Made by a program: the position numbers and the translations under genes. This document shows, one piece after another, positions 1 through 6,385 of a DNA stretch of 11,395 nucleotides (position 1 is the stretch's first letter; every line of letters starts with the position of its first letter). This DNA is from Clostridia bacterium. Lineage in GTDB: Bacteria; Bacillota; Clostridia; Oscillospirales; CAG-272. Under the pieces are notes generated by a model. The model did not search any database, was not told the DNA's origin, and saw nothing but the letters and a program-made list of their open reading frames with translations. The DNA is taken from the NCBI GenBank assembly GCA_024404475.1, contig JAKSPV010000036.1, positions 1 through 11,395 of the forward strand. Reading direction: 5' to 3'.

Positions 1-2
1 CC

Positions 3-800
3 AACTGCACCACGTCCTGCCCCGTCTATCCGGACGGCTGCAAGGTCTGCGGGCCTTACAAAGAAAAACTGCTCGACCTGATCCGGGACGCCGATCATCT
101 CGATGAATACTATGCGCGCTATGAGGTCGTCCCGGTCTCCGAAAACGCCGGTACCGAGCCCTGCCCTTACTGCGCCGGCGGCAATCCGGTGGGAGCGCTC
201 GTCTGCGAATACTGCGGCAGCAAACTGAGAGAAGACAACGGGAAGATCCGCGTCAACGACGCCAAGGATATCCCGAATCCGCTTCTGACTGCGCAGGATC
301 TGATCTTTGAGCGCGCTTCCGTAATCGAAAATCTCTCGGACGGCACCGGCTCGGATCTGCTCGACAACCTCGCCGAGTTTGTCTCCGGAAAGAGCAATTC
401 GCTCGGCGACAAAATGACCGAGGGCGAGATCAAATCGACTGCCGCCGCATACGGCGTTTCCGTCGGCACCTATCTGCAAGGGCTCGACAACGGCAAGTAT
501 CTGACCGCCTCCAAAAAAGCGGAAGCAGACAGAATTGCGAAGCAGGAGGCATCTGCTGCGGCGTCCGCGGTTTACGTTTCGCCGATCGTAACGACAGGCA
601 GACGTGCCCCCGCGCCGGTACCGCGTCCCGCAAAGCCGGACAAGGGCATGCGTCGTCCCGTCGAAGCCGGCAGGCATCCGGCTGCACATCCCGCAGAAAA
701 GCCGCGCCATGGTAGCCCCGGCGGAAAACAGATGGATGGCAAAGGTCCCGGCGGCGGAAAAGGTCTCGGAGGAAGAGGTCCCGGTGCCGGCAGACGCTGA
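3..800 (+). CDS. Zinc-ribbon protein with disordered basic C-terminal tail (5' partial)
   Basis: I do not recognise this protein. The frame is open from base 3 to the TGA at 798-800 (265 codons seen), so the true start lies left of the window. A GTG at 189 is not needed as a start, because the reading upstream looks coding. Fragment residues 2-16 carry Cys2, Cys6, Cys13 and Cys16, a possible first metal site. Residues 54-71 contain CPYC and CEYC separated by ten residues, the CX2C-X10-CX2C pattern of a zinc ribbon. A predicted soluble helical middle follows (about 80-190). From about residue 196 the protein becomes Pro/Arg/Lys/Gly-rich and low in complexity, ending in several GPGGGKG-like stretches, so it is probably disordered and positively charged. 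Such a tail could bind nucleic acid or an acidic surface, but that is inference. No signal peptide or membrane segment is visible in this part. A strong terminator follows 31 nt after the stop. Confidence 0.7.
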   Translation, partial: NCTTSCPVYPDGCKVCGPYKEKLLDLIRDADHLDEYYARYEVVPVSENAGTEPCPYCAGGNPVGALVCEYCGSKLREDNGKIRVNDAKDIPNPLLTAQDLIFERASVIENLSDGTGSDLLDNLAEFVSGKSNSLGDKMTEGEIKSTAAAYGVSVGTYLQGLDNGKYLTASKKAEADRIAKQEASAAASAVYVSPIVTTGRRAPAPVPRPAKPDKGMRRPVEAGRHPAAHPAEKPRHGSPGGKQMDGKGPGGGKGLGGRGPGAGRR

Positions 801-831
801 TCTCTCTCAAATAGTTCCGACGATTATACAT

Positions 832-863
832 AAAAAGTCCCGGCGGGCACGCCGGGACTTTTT
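832..863. terminator. Bidirectional rho-independent terminator between convergent genes
   Basis: This is a perfect 14-bp inverted repeat: AAAAAGTCCCGGCG at 832-845, loop GGCA at 846-849, and the exact complement at 850-863. Each strand has a GC-rich stem ending in five T residues, so it can terminate transcription in both directions. It sits between the stop of the zinc-ribbon gene (800) and the stop of the coiled-coil gene (873, minus strand), as expected for two converging transcripts. Confidence 0.93.
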
Positions 864-872
864 CTGTGTTAT

Positions 873-1790
873 TTATTTCTTCACGATCGTGTACGGGCCG
901 CGGACGAGGAAATATGCCTCGTCGGACGTGACCTGCACGCCGCGGCCGTCGCCGCGCGGGACGATGATATAAGCGTTGACGTCAAGGGCGTCACCCTTGA
1001 AGAGTTCCTTGCCATGCGTCAGATCGGCAAGGCCCTGTGCGAACGCGCCGTCGGAATCGTACTGCGACACGGCGATCGCCTCGCCTGCACGCAGGTAAAT
1101 CTCTGTCGAGACGTCGCTGCCGCCGTTGCAGATCAGCTTCTGTCCCTTTTCAAGATGGATGACCTTGATCTCCGCGGTATCGCTCGTCGTCGAGCCGCTG
1201 CTCTGCGAGAGAAGCGTTACGGCCGTACGAAGCGTGCTCACCGCGCTGTTCAGGTCGCTGAGCTGCGTCTGAAGAATCTTGATGTCGCCGGACTGCTTCT
1301 CGGAAGTCGTTGAGAGCGCAGACAGCTTCGTTTCGACCTCGCTGATGCGGGTCACAAACGTATTCATCAACTCCTGTGCCGCTTTGATCGTCGTTTCCAG
1401 CGTGCCGACCTTCGTCGAAAGCTCGCCGATCGTCTTGTCCTGTGCGCCGACGTTCTTTTCGAGCGTCTTGATCTTTTCGTCCTGCGCGTTCACGAGTTTC
1501 AGGAGGTCTTCATACTGCTTCGCAAACTTCGCCATGTCGGACGCCTGCTTCTCATTCGCCGCCAGAAGATCCGTGATCTTCTGCGTGAGGTCGGCGATCG
1601 TTGTTCCCTGCGTTTCGACCGTGCCGCGCAGCGCCTCGATCTCCGCGTCGATCTGCGACTTGAAGATCTGTTCGAGATAACTCTTGGAAATCAGCGGGTC
1701 AGTCGTGCTGTCGTACGCCGCGTATACCGTGACGGTCGCCGCCATGAGGACGGCCAGCGTGATAGCCAGGATTCTTACTCTTTTTTTCAT
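873..1790 (-). CDS. Exported coiled-coil protein with C-terminal beta-rich domain, function unknown
   Basis: I do not recognise the family by name. With the start at 1790 the product is 305 aa. Residues 1-24 look like a signal peptide: basic MKKRVR, a hydrophobic stretch at about 7-23, then VYA followed by AYD as a plausible signal peptidase I site. If uncleaved, it would be a membrane anchor. Residues about 46-195 are heptad-rich (many Thr, Leu, Lys, Glu, no Pro) and should form a long coiled coil. Residues about 207-305 form a compact domain with beta-strand-like segments (EIKVIHL, EIYLRAG, AYIIVPRGDGRG, YFLVRGPYTIVKK). An upstream in-frame ATG at 1805 is possible, but GGAG at 1800-1803 lies 9 nt before the 1790 ATG and favours the shorter form. 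The gene has its own promoter and ends at the shared terminator. Location outside the membrane and a scaffold or envelope role are inferences from architecture only. Confidence 0.8.
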   Translation of the reverse strand: MKKRVRILAITLAVLMAATVTVYAAYDSTTDPLISKSYLEQIFKSQIDAEIEALRGTVETQGTTIADLTQKITDLLAANEKQASDMAKFAKQYEDLLKLVNAQDEKIKTLEKNVGAQDKTIGELSTKVGTLETTIKAAQELMNTFVTRISEVETKLSALSTTSEKQSGDIKILQTQLSDLNSAVSTLRTAVTLLSQSSGSTTSDTAEIKVIHLEKGQKLICNGGSDVSTEIYLRAGEAIAVSQYDSDGAFAQGLADLTHGKELFKGDALDVNAYIIVPRGDGRGVQVTSDEAYFLVRGPYTIVKK

Positions 1791-1799
1791 TCGTTTATA

Positions 1800-1803
1800 C
1801 TCC
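1800..1803 (-). promoter_or_regulatory. Ribosome binding site deciding the start at 1790
   Basis: GGAG on the minus strand, 9 nt before the ATG at 1788-1790. It overlaps the alternative upstream ATG (1803-1805), which itself has only a weak GGA upstream. This makes the 1790 start the better choice. Confidence 0.6.
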
Positions 1804-1812
1804 ATTCTGATC

Positions 1813-1837
1813 CGGGAAACGCGTTTCCGCGCTCCCG
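1813..1837 (-). other. Hairpin with GAAA tetraloop in the leader of the coiled-coil gene
   Basis: On the minus strand, CGGGAGCGCG pairs with CGCGTTTCCCG around a GAAA loop, with one G-T wobble and one bulged T. It lies inside the predicted 5' leader, about 10 nt before the ribosome binding site. No T-run follows, so it is not a typical terminator. It may stabilise the mRNA 5' end or affect translation, and no known riboswitch fold is evident. Confidence 0.45.
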
Positions 1838-1868
1838 TGAAAAAGGCAGATAGCGATACTACCTTTTT

Positions 1869-1897
1869 ATTTTACCATAAATGTATCCGTTTTGCAA
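1869..1897 (-). promoter_or_regulatory. Sigma-A-type promoter of the coiled-coil gene
   Basis: Minus-strand -35 TTGCAA (1892-1897), a 17-nt spacer, and -10 TAAAAT (1869-1874). Transcription would begin near 1862, giving a leader of about 70 nt before the ATG at 1790. It lies in the 142-nt gap after the topoisomerase gene stop, where no clear terminator is seen. The coiled-coil gene could therefore also receive read-through. Confidence 0.75.
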
Positions 1898-1947
1898 GTA
1901 TGACTTTTTATTCGGCCGCAGGAAGCATTTCCCGACAGAAAACGGTG

Positions 1948-4152
1948 TCAGTTCAGCGCGACGGCAGACGCGGGGATCTTGATCTTCCGCGCCTTGGAGG
2001 CGCCGGGATAATTCACCGCTTCCTCGCCGGAAAGCGCCAGAACGACTTTCTGGCCGCCGCGAAGCGTCAGAAGCGTGACACCCGCGGAGGTACGCGTCGT
2101 CTTCTGCGGCACGAGTGCCGAGGAGATCACGATGCCGCGTTGGGCGTCGGTCACGAGCAGCAGCTCCGTCTTCGTTTTTTCCGCTTCATAGAAGACGGCA
2201 ACGATCGGAGACGCGTCGGAGAACGCGTTGGTGAGCCGCTTGCGGTTGGTCTTCGTCTCGTAGGAATCGGCGGGGATGCGAACGCCCTTGCCGTTCGCGA
2301 AGATGAAAATGAAGCGATCGGATGCTTTGTACTCTTTCAGCGCTTTCATCATGACGGGGTGCTCGTCGTCGTCCATCTGCAGTTTCGCCTGTACGAAATC
2401 ACCCATGGCAGACGCCTTGACCGGCTCGAAATCGTCCGCTTTCGCCTTATAAACGCGCTGCTTGTCCGTGAAGAACAGAAGATCGGCGCTGTTGTCGGTA
2501 TCCTCCATATTGACGATCACGTCGCCGTCCTTGAGTTTCTGTTCGTCCGCACCGCGGAGGGACTGTGCCGTGATCTTTTTGAAGTAACCCTCTCTCGTGA
2601 AGACAACACGGCACTCGTATGCGTCGAGCTCGTCCTCCGGCTCCTCGTCGTCGATGAACGCATCGTGGACGATCTGCGTTTTACGGGGTTGTCCGTACTT
2701 CTTTTTGATTTCCGTAAGCTGCGCGGCGAGGGCGCTTTTTTGTTTCGTCTCGCTCACGAGGATCGCTTCCATTTCAGCGATCTCTTTCTGCAGCTCGCCG
2801 ATCTCCTTGACGCGCTCAACGATGTATTCCTGGTTAAGGTGGCGCAACTTGATCTCGGCGATGTATTCCGCCTGCACCTGGTCGATGCGGAAGCCGGCCA
2901 TGAGGTTCGGCACGACTTCGCTTTCCTTCTTGGTCTCGCGGATGATCTTGACCGCCTTGTCGATATCGACGAGGATGCGGCCGAGGCCGAGAAGCAGGTG
3001 GAGTTTTTCTTTTTTCTTGTTCATGTCAAACGCGAGTTCGCGTTTGTAGCAGCCGAGGCGGAAGCGGATCCATTCGCGGAGGATCTCCGGGATGCCCATC
3101 GTCCGCGGCGCCCCGTCAACGAGAATATTAAGGTTGGCGGCAAAATCGTCCTGCAGCGGCGTCAGCCGATACAGTTTTTTCATCAGCGCATCGGGATCGG
3201 TGCCGCGCCGGAGGTCGATCGTCAGTTTGAAACCTGAAAGGTCGATCTCATCGCGGATATCAGTCACTTCTTTGAGTTTGTTTTCTTTGACAAGGTCGGT
3301 GATGCGCTTGATGATCGCCTCGATCGAGGTCGAGTACGGGATCTCGAGAATGTCGATGCAGCTATTCGCCTTGTCATAGCGGTATTTCGCGCGGACGGTG
3401 AAACTGCCGCGTCCGGTCTTATAAATTTCGAGCAGCCGTTCCCTGTCGTAGAGAAGTTCGGCGCCGCCGGAAAAGTCGGGGGCCTTGATCAGTTCGAGAA
3501 GCTGCTCCGCCGTCGTGTCGGGGTGACGGAGAAGCTGGATCGTGCCGTCGCAGACCTCGGCGAGGTTGAACGAGCAGATGTTCGACGCCATGCCGACGGC
3601 GATGCCGGAGTTGGCGGAAACAAGGACGTTCGGGAACGTCGTCGGGAAAAGGACAGGTTCCGTCGTCGTGTTGTCGTAGTTCGGGATGAGATCGACCGCG
3701 TCCTTGTCGATGCCGCGGAACAGTTCCGCGCAGAACGGATCAAGTTTGACCTCGGTATAACGCGAAGCAGCGTACGCCATGTCGCGGCTGTACTGCTTAC
3801 CGAAACTGCCCTTCGAATCAACGAACGGATGAAGCAGGGCGGCGTTGCCGCGCGTCAGGCGCACCATCGTTTCGTAGATCGCGGCGTCGCCGTGCGGGTT
3901 GAGGCGCATCGTCTGACCGACGACGTTGGCACTCTTGATCCGGCTGCCGGTCAGGAGCCCCATTTTATACATCGTGTACAGCAGTTTGCGCTGGGAGGGC
4001 TTGAAGCCGTCGATTTCAGGGATCGCGCGAGAAACGATGACGCTCATCGCGTACGGCATATAGTTCTTTTCGATCGTGTCCGTGATCGCCTGATCCTTGA
4101 TCGGGGCGAGGACAATTTCTTCCGGGACTTTCCGTGCGTTCTTCTTGGCCAT
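1948..4152 (-). CDS. parC: DNA topoisomerase IV/gyrase-type subunit A (ParC-like)
   Basis: This is the DNA-cleaving A subunit of a type IIA topoisomerase (734 aa). With an ATP-hydrolysing B subunit it makes transient double-strand breaks to change DNA topology. The N-terminal breakage-reunion domain covers about residues 15-495. The catalytic pair is Arg131-Tyr132 in AASRYTEVKL, and NPHGDAAIYETMVR at 85-98 is the quinolone-resistance-determining region. A conserved GIAVGMAS segment is at 183-190, and the coiled-coil gate region is at about 360-490. An acidic linker (DDEEPEDELD, 501-510) leads to a C-terminal beta-pinwheel with repeated strand motifs (VVFTREGYFKKI, LLFFTDKQRVYKA, FIFIFANGKGVRI, LLLVTDAQRGIVI). 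The gyrase box (QRRGGKG type) is not visible; its place reads SLRGADEQKLKDGD, which favours a decatenase ParC role over gyrase. GGAG lies 7 nt before the ATG. No B-subunit gene adjoins: tsaC is 36 nt upstream. The family is certain; ParC versus a divergent GyrA is likely but not proven. Confidence 0.9.
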   Translation of the reverse strand: MAKKNARKVPEEIVLAPIKDQAITDTIEKNYMPYAMSVIVSRAIPEIDGFKPSQRKLLYTMYKMGLLTGSRIKSANVVGQTMRLNPHGDAAIYETMVRLTRGNAALLHPFVDSKGSFGKQYSRDMAYAASRYTEVKLDPFCAELFRGIDKDAVDLIPNYDNTTTEPVLFPTTFPNVLVSANSGIAVGMASNICSFNLAEVCDGTIQLLRHPDTTAEQLLELIKAPDFSGGAELLYDRERLLEIYKTGRGSFTVRAKYRYDKANSCIDILEIPYSTSIEAIIKRITDLVKENKLKEVTDIRDEIDLSGFKLTIDLRRGTDPDALMKKLYRLTPLQDDFAANLNILVDGAPRTMGIPEILREWIRFRLGCYKRELAFDMNKKKEKLHLLLGLGRILVDIDKAVKIIRETKKESEVVPNLMAGFRIDQVQAEYIAEIKLRHLNQEYIVERVKEIGELQKEIAEMEAILVSETKQKSALAAQLTEIKKKYGQPRKTQIVHDAFIDDEEPEDELDAYECRVVFTREGYFKKITAQSLRGADEQKLKDGDVIVNMEDTDNSADLLFFTDKQRVYKAKADDFEPVKASAMGDFVQAKLQMDDDEHPVMMKALKEYKASDRFIFIFANGKGVRIPADSYETKTNRKRLTNAFSDASPIVAVFYEAEKTKTELLLVTDAQRGIVISSALVPQKTTRTSAGVTLLTLRGGQKVVLALSGEEAVNYPGASKARKIKIPASAVALN

Positions 4153-4188
4153 TTTTCTTCTCCGTTTCGGTCAATTTGCAGAATAGTT

Positions 4189-5223
4189 TCAAATTTCGGT
4201 GATTTTACATTCCGCGGCGCGGATCAGCCGGTTATACATGGCGAGTTCAACACCGTCGGTGCCCGGTTTCCGGACGAATACGTGCGCGGCGCGGCGGTCG
4301 TCTGCCGTGCGAAGCGCAGCGTAAAGGCGCTGCGAAGCCTCCTCGGGACGATCAGCGTGCCCCATCGGCAGGCAGATGAGATCGCTGCGAACGGCAGGCA
4401 TATCTTCTTCCGCACACATGACGGCGTCGCCGGAAGATGCCGTTTCGCTGACGTACGCAAGAAATTTTTCGCGGTCGGCGCTGACAAGGACGACCTCGGC
4501 GCGCGGCGCATAGTGTTTGTACTTCATGCCGGGAGACGGAACGTTTCCGTCCTTAACGGCAGACGGGTCGATCACGGCCTTTGCCACGCTGACGGTGCCG
4601 CAGACCTCTTCAAGCATTTCTTTCGTGATGGCGCCCGGGCGCAGGATCGTGCAGTTCTCACCGTCCAGTTTGATGACGGTGGATTCAAGCCCGATCGTAC
4701 AGGGGCCGCCGTCGAGGATCATGTCGATGCGGCCGTCAAGGTCGTCGAAAACGTGATCCGCGGTCGTCGGCGACGGGCTGCCGGACCGGTTGGCAGACGG
4801 TGCCGCAATCGGGCATCCCGCCGATTTGATGAGCGCGTGCGCCGTCGGATCGGACGGGCAGCGGACGGCAACGGTATCATTTCCTGCCGTGACTTCGTCG
4901 GGAATGATCTCCTTTTTCGGCAGAACAACGGTCAGGGGACCGGGCATGAAGCGCTCCGCGAGTTTATCGTACATCGGCGTCGGCTCGGCAAACGCGTAGG
5001 CGTCGTGCGGCTCGGCGACGTGGACGATCAGCGGGTTATCGGCGGGACGTCCCTTGGCTTTGAAGACGCGGAGCGCGGCTTCGCCGTCATAAGCATTACA
5101 TCCGAGTCCGTACACGGTCTCCGTCGGGAATGCGACGAGGCCGCCGCGCATGATGATATGAGCGGCGCGTCCGATCATCTGGTTATCGTGGCCGCCTCCG
5201 ACGTTATAAAAAAGTGTTTCCAT
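4189..5223 (-). CDS. tsaC: Threonylcarbamoyl-AMP synthase (Sua5/YwlC type)
   Basis: The enzyme makes threonylcarbamoyl-AMP from threonine, bicarbonate and ATP. This is the first step of t6A37 modification of ANN-decoding tRNAs in the cytoplasm; TsaD with TsaB/TsaE completes it. The product is 344 aa, close to the two-domain Sua5/YwlC size and larger than the single-domain E. coli TsaC. The YrdC domain (about 1-205) shows AFPTETVYGL (31-40), KGRP (57-60), FMPGPLT, and the S-x-N motif in APSANRSG (Ser143, Asn145). SPGMKYKHYAP at 230-240 is the linker signature, and the C-terminal Sua5 domain follows. The start at 5223 is chosen because AAGGAG (5229-5234) lies 5 nt upstream. A longer reading to 5286 would run back into prfA. 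The gene begins 10 nt after the prfA stop, and its ribosome binding site touches that stop, suggesting translational coupling. In Bacillus, prmC lies in this neighbourhood, but it is absent here. Confidence 0.95.
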   Translation of the reverse strand: METLFYNVGGGHDNQMIGRAAHIIMRGGLVAFPTETVYGLGCNAYDGEAALRVFKAKGRPADNPLIVHVAEPHDAYAFAEPTPMYDKLAERFMPGPLTVVLPKKEIIPDEVTAGNDTVAVRCPSDPTAHALIKSAGCPIAAPSANRSGSPSPTTADHVFDDLDGRIDMILDGGPCTIGLESTVIKLDGENCTILRPGAITKEMLEEVCGTVSVAKAVIDPSAVKDGNVPSPGMKYKHYAPRAEVVLVSADREKFLAYVSETASSGDAVMCAEEDMPAVRSDLICLPMGHADRPEEASQRLYAALRTADDRRAAHVFVRKPGTDGVELAMYNRLIRAAECKITEI

Positions 5224-5228
5224 GTTCT

Positions 5229-5234
5229 CTCCTT
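5229..5234 (-). promoter_or_regulatory. Ribosome binding site of tsaC, overlapping the prfA stop
   Basis: AAGGAG on the minus strand, 5 nt before the tsaC ATG (5221-5223). It shares one base with the prfA TAA (5234-5236). It fixes the tsaC start and implies that ribosomes ending prfA can re-initiate on tsaC. Confidence 0.75.
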
Positions 5235-6304
5235 TATGTCTCTGTGCTGCCGAGTTTTGCCGCCGCGTCTGCGGCGGCGAGTGCATCGATCATCGTGTCC
5301 ATTCTGCCGTTCAGGAACATGTCAAGCGAATGGAGCGACAGACCGATGCGGTGGTCGGTCACGCGGCTCTGTCCGTAATGGTAAGTCCTGATTTTTTCGC
5401 TTCTGTCGCCGCTGCCGACCTGCGCACGGCGGGTATCGGAAATGGCGCCTGTGACTTCCGCGCGTTTGCGGTCAAGGAGCCGCGTGCGGAGAAGGCGCAT
5501 CGCCTGCTCTTTATTTTGCAGCTGGCTACGCTCGTTGCGCGCCTCGATCACGATGCCGCTCGGTTTGTGGGTGAGCCGCACCGCGGATTCCGTCTTGTTG
5601 ATATGCTGGCCGCCCGCGCCGGTGCTCTTGATCGTTTCGATCGTGATGTCGGCAGGATTGATCTCCACCTCGACCGCCTCGGCTTCGGGCAAAACGGCGA
5701 CCGTCACGGTGGACGTCTGGATTTTGCCGTTCGATTCGGTCACCGGGATGCGCTGGACGCGGTGGACGCCGCTTTCAAAGCGGAGCCGGTCGTAAACGCC
5801 GTCGCCGCTGACGCGGAAGTCGACCTCCCGGTATCCGCCGAGTTCGGTTTCGTTCGCGCTGATGACCTCTGTTTTGAAGCCGCGGCTATCGGCGTACATC
5901 GTATACATCCGGTAAAGATCGGCGGCAAACAGCGCCGCCTCTTCCCCGCCCGCCCCCGCGCGGATCTCCAAGATGACGTTGCGGTCGGCGTTCGGGTCTT
6001 TCGGAATCAGAAGAATCTGTATTTCCCGGTCGAGCGCAGCGAGAGTTCCCTTGTCAGCGGCAAGTTCCTCCGCGGCGAGCGCCCGGATATCGGGATCCGT
6101 TTCGGCGGCAAGCAGCGTTTCGTTATCCGCGATGCGGCGCTCCGCCGTCTCGTACTCCGCGACTTTCAGAGCGAGCGGCTCGAGCGATTTCCGCTCTTTG
6201 AGCAGCGCGCGCTGACGCGCGGCATCCGAAGCGATCGCGGTGTCCGACAGCATTTCGTCGATCTGGGAAAGGCGCGATGCCGCACTGCGGATCTTGTCGT
6301 TCAT
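5234..6304 (-). CDS. prfA: Peptide chain release factor 1
   Basis: RF1 recognises UAA and UAG in the ribosomal A site and triggers hydrolysis of peptidyl-tRNA. The product is 356 aa, the usual length. The helical N-terminal domain covers about 1-105. The acidic loop motif EIRAGAGGEEAALFA is at 113-127. The tripeptide anticodon-like motif P-V-T at 187-189 (in HRVQRIPVTES) marks RF1; RF2 has SPF. The GGQ hydrolysis motif is Gly231-Gly232-Gln233 in STGAGGQHINKTESAVRLTH. The typical tail TYHYGQSRVTDHRIG is at 307-321. The start ATG at 6304 has GGGAG 7 nt upstream. It lies 81 nt downstream of the aldolase gene, with a hairpin between, and 10 nt before tsaC. PrmC, the methyltransferase that modifies the GGQ glutamine and is often encoded next to prfA, is not in this window. 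Confidence 0.97.
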   Translation of the reverse strand: MNDKIRSAASRLSQIDEMLSDTAIASDAARQRALLKERKSLEPLALKVAEYETAERRIADNETLLAAETDPDIRALAAEELAADKGTLAALDREIQILLIPKDPNADRNVILEIRAGAGGEEAALFAADLYRMYTMYADSRGFKTEVISANETELGGYREVDFRVSGDGVYDRLRFESGVHRVQRIPVTESNGKIQTSTVTVAVLPEAEAVEVEINPADITIETIKSTGAGGQHINKTESAVRLTHKPSGIVIEARNERSQLQNKEQAMRLLRTRLLDRKRAEVTGAISDTRRAQVGSGDRSEKIRTYHYGQSRVTDHRIGLSLHSLDMFLNGRMDTMIDALAAADAAAKLGSTET

Positions 6305-6338
6305 AGCCGGTCTCCCTGTGTTCTGTAAATATGGCTGA

Positions 6339-6372
6339 CGCTCCCGGACGTCCGGGCGGACGGTCGGGAGCG
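6339..6372 (-). other. Long GC-rich hairpin between the aldolase gene and prfA
   Basis: CGCTCCCG (minus strand) pairs with CGGGAGCG as an 8-bp outer stem. After a 2x2 internal mismatch, CGTCC pairs with GGACG around a 4-nt loop. It sits in the only sizeable intercistronic gap (81 nt) of the minus-strand operon, between the aldolase stop (6386) and the prfA start (6304). No run of T follows on the minus strand, so I read it as an attenuating or mRNA-stabilising hairpin and not a full terminator. Confidence 0.55.
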
Positions 6373-6385
6373 AGTCAAAGTTGTC

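Noticed and set aside
604..972. Plus-strand frame overlapping the end of the zinc-ribbon gene and crossing the terminator
   Set aside because: It overlaps another frame that is open from the window edge, reads through a perfect terminator hairpin, and continues antisense into the coiled-coil gene.
1898..1947. Weak stem GGAA/TTCC after the topoisomerase gene stop as a terminator
   Set aside because: Only four base pairs and no proper T-run directly after it, so it is not supported as a terminator.
4153..4188. Possible promoter or hairpin between tsaC and parC
   Set aside because: The 36-nt gap holds little beyond the parC ribosome binding site; I see no -35/-10 pair or stem.
3523..5391. Long plus-strand open frames antisense to parC, tsaC and prfA (also 1684-3237, 5222-6328 and 6401-7750)
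   Set aside because: They lie opposite well-supported genes, are rich in Arg/Asp/Val/His as expected from reading GC-rich codons backwards, show no recognisable domain, and lack suitable ribosome binding sites. They are shadows.
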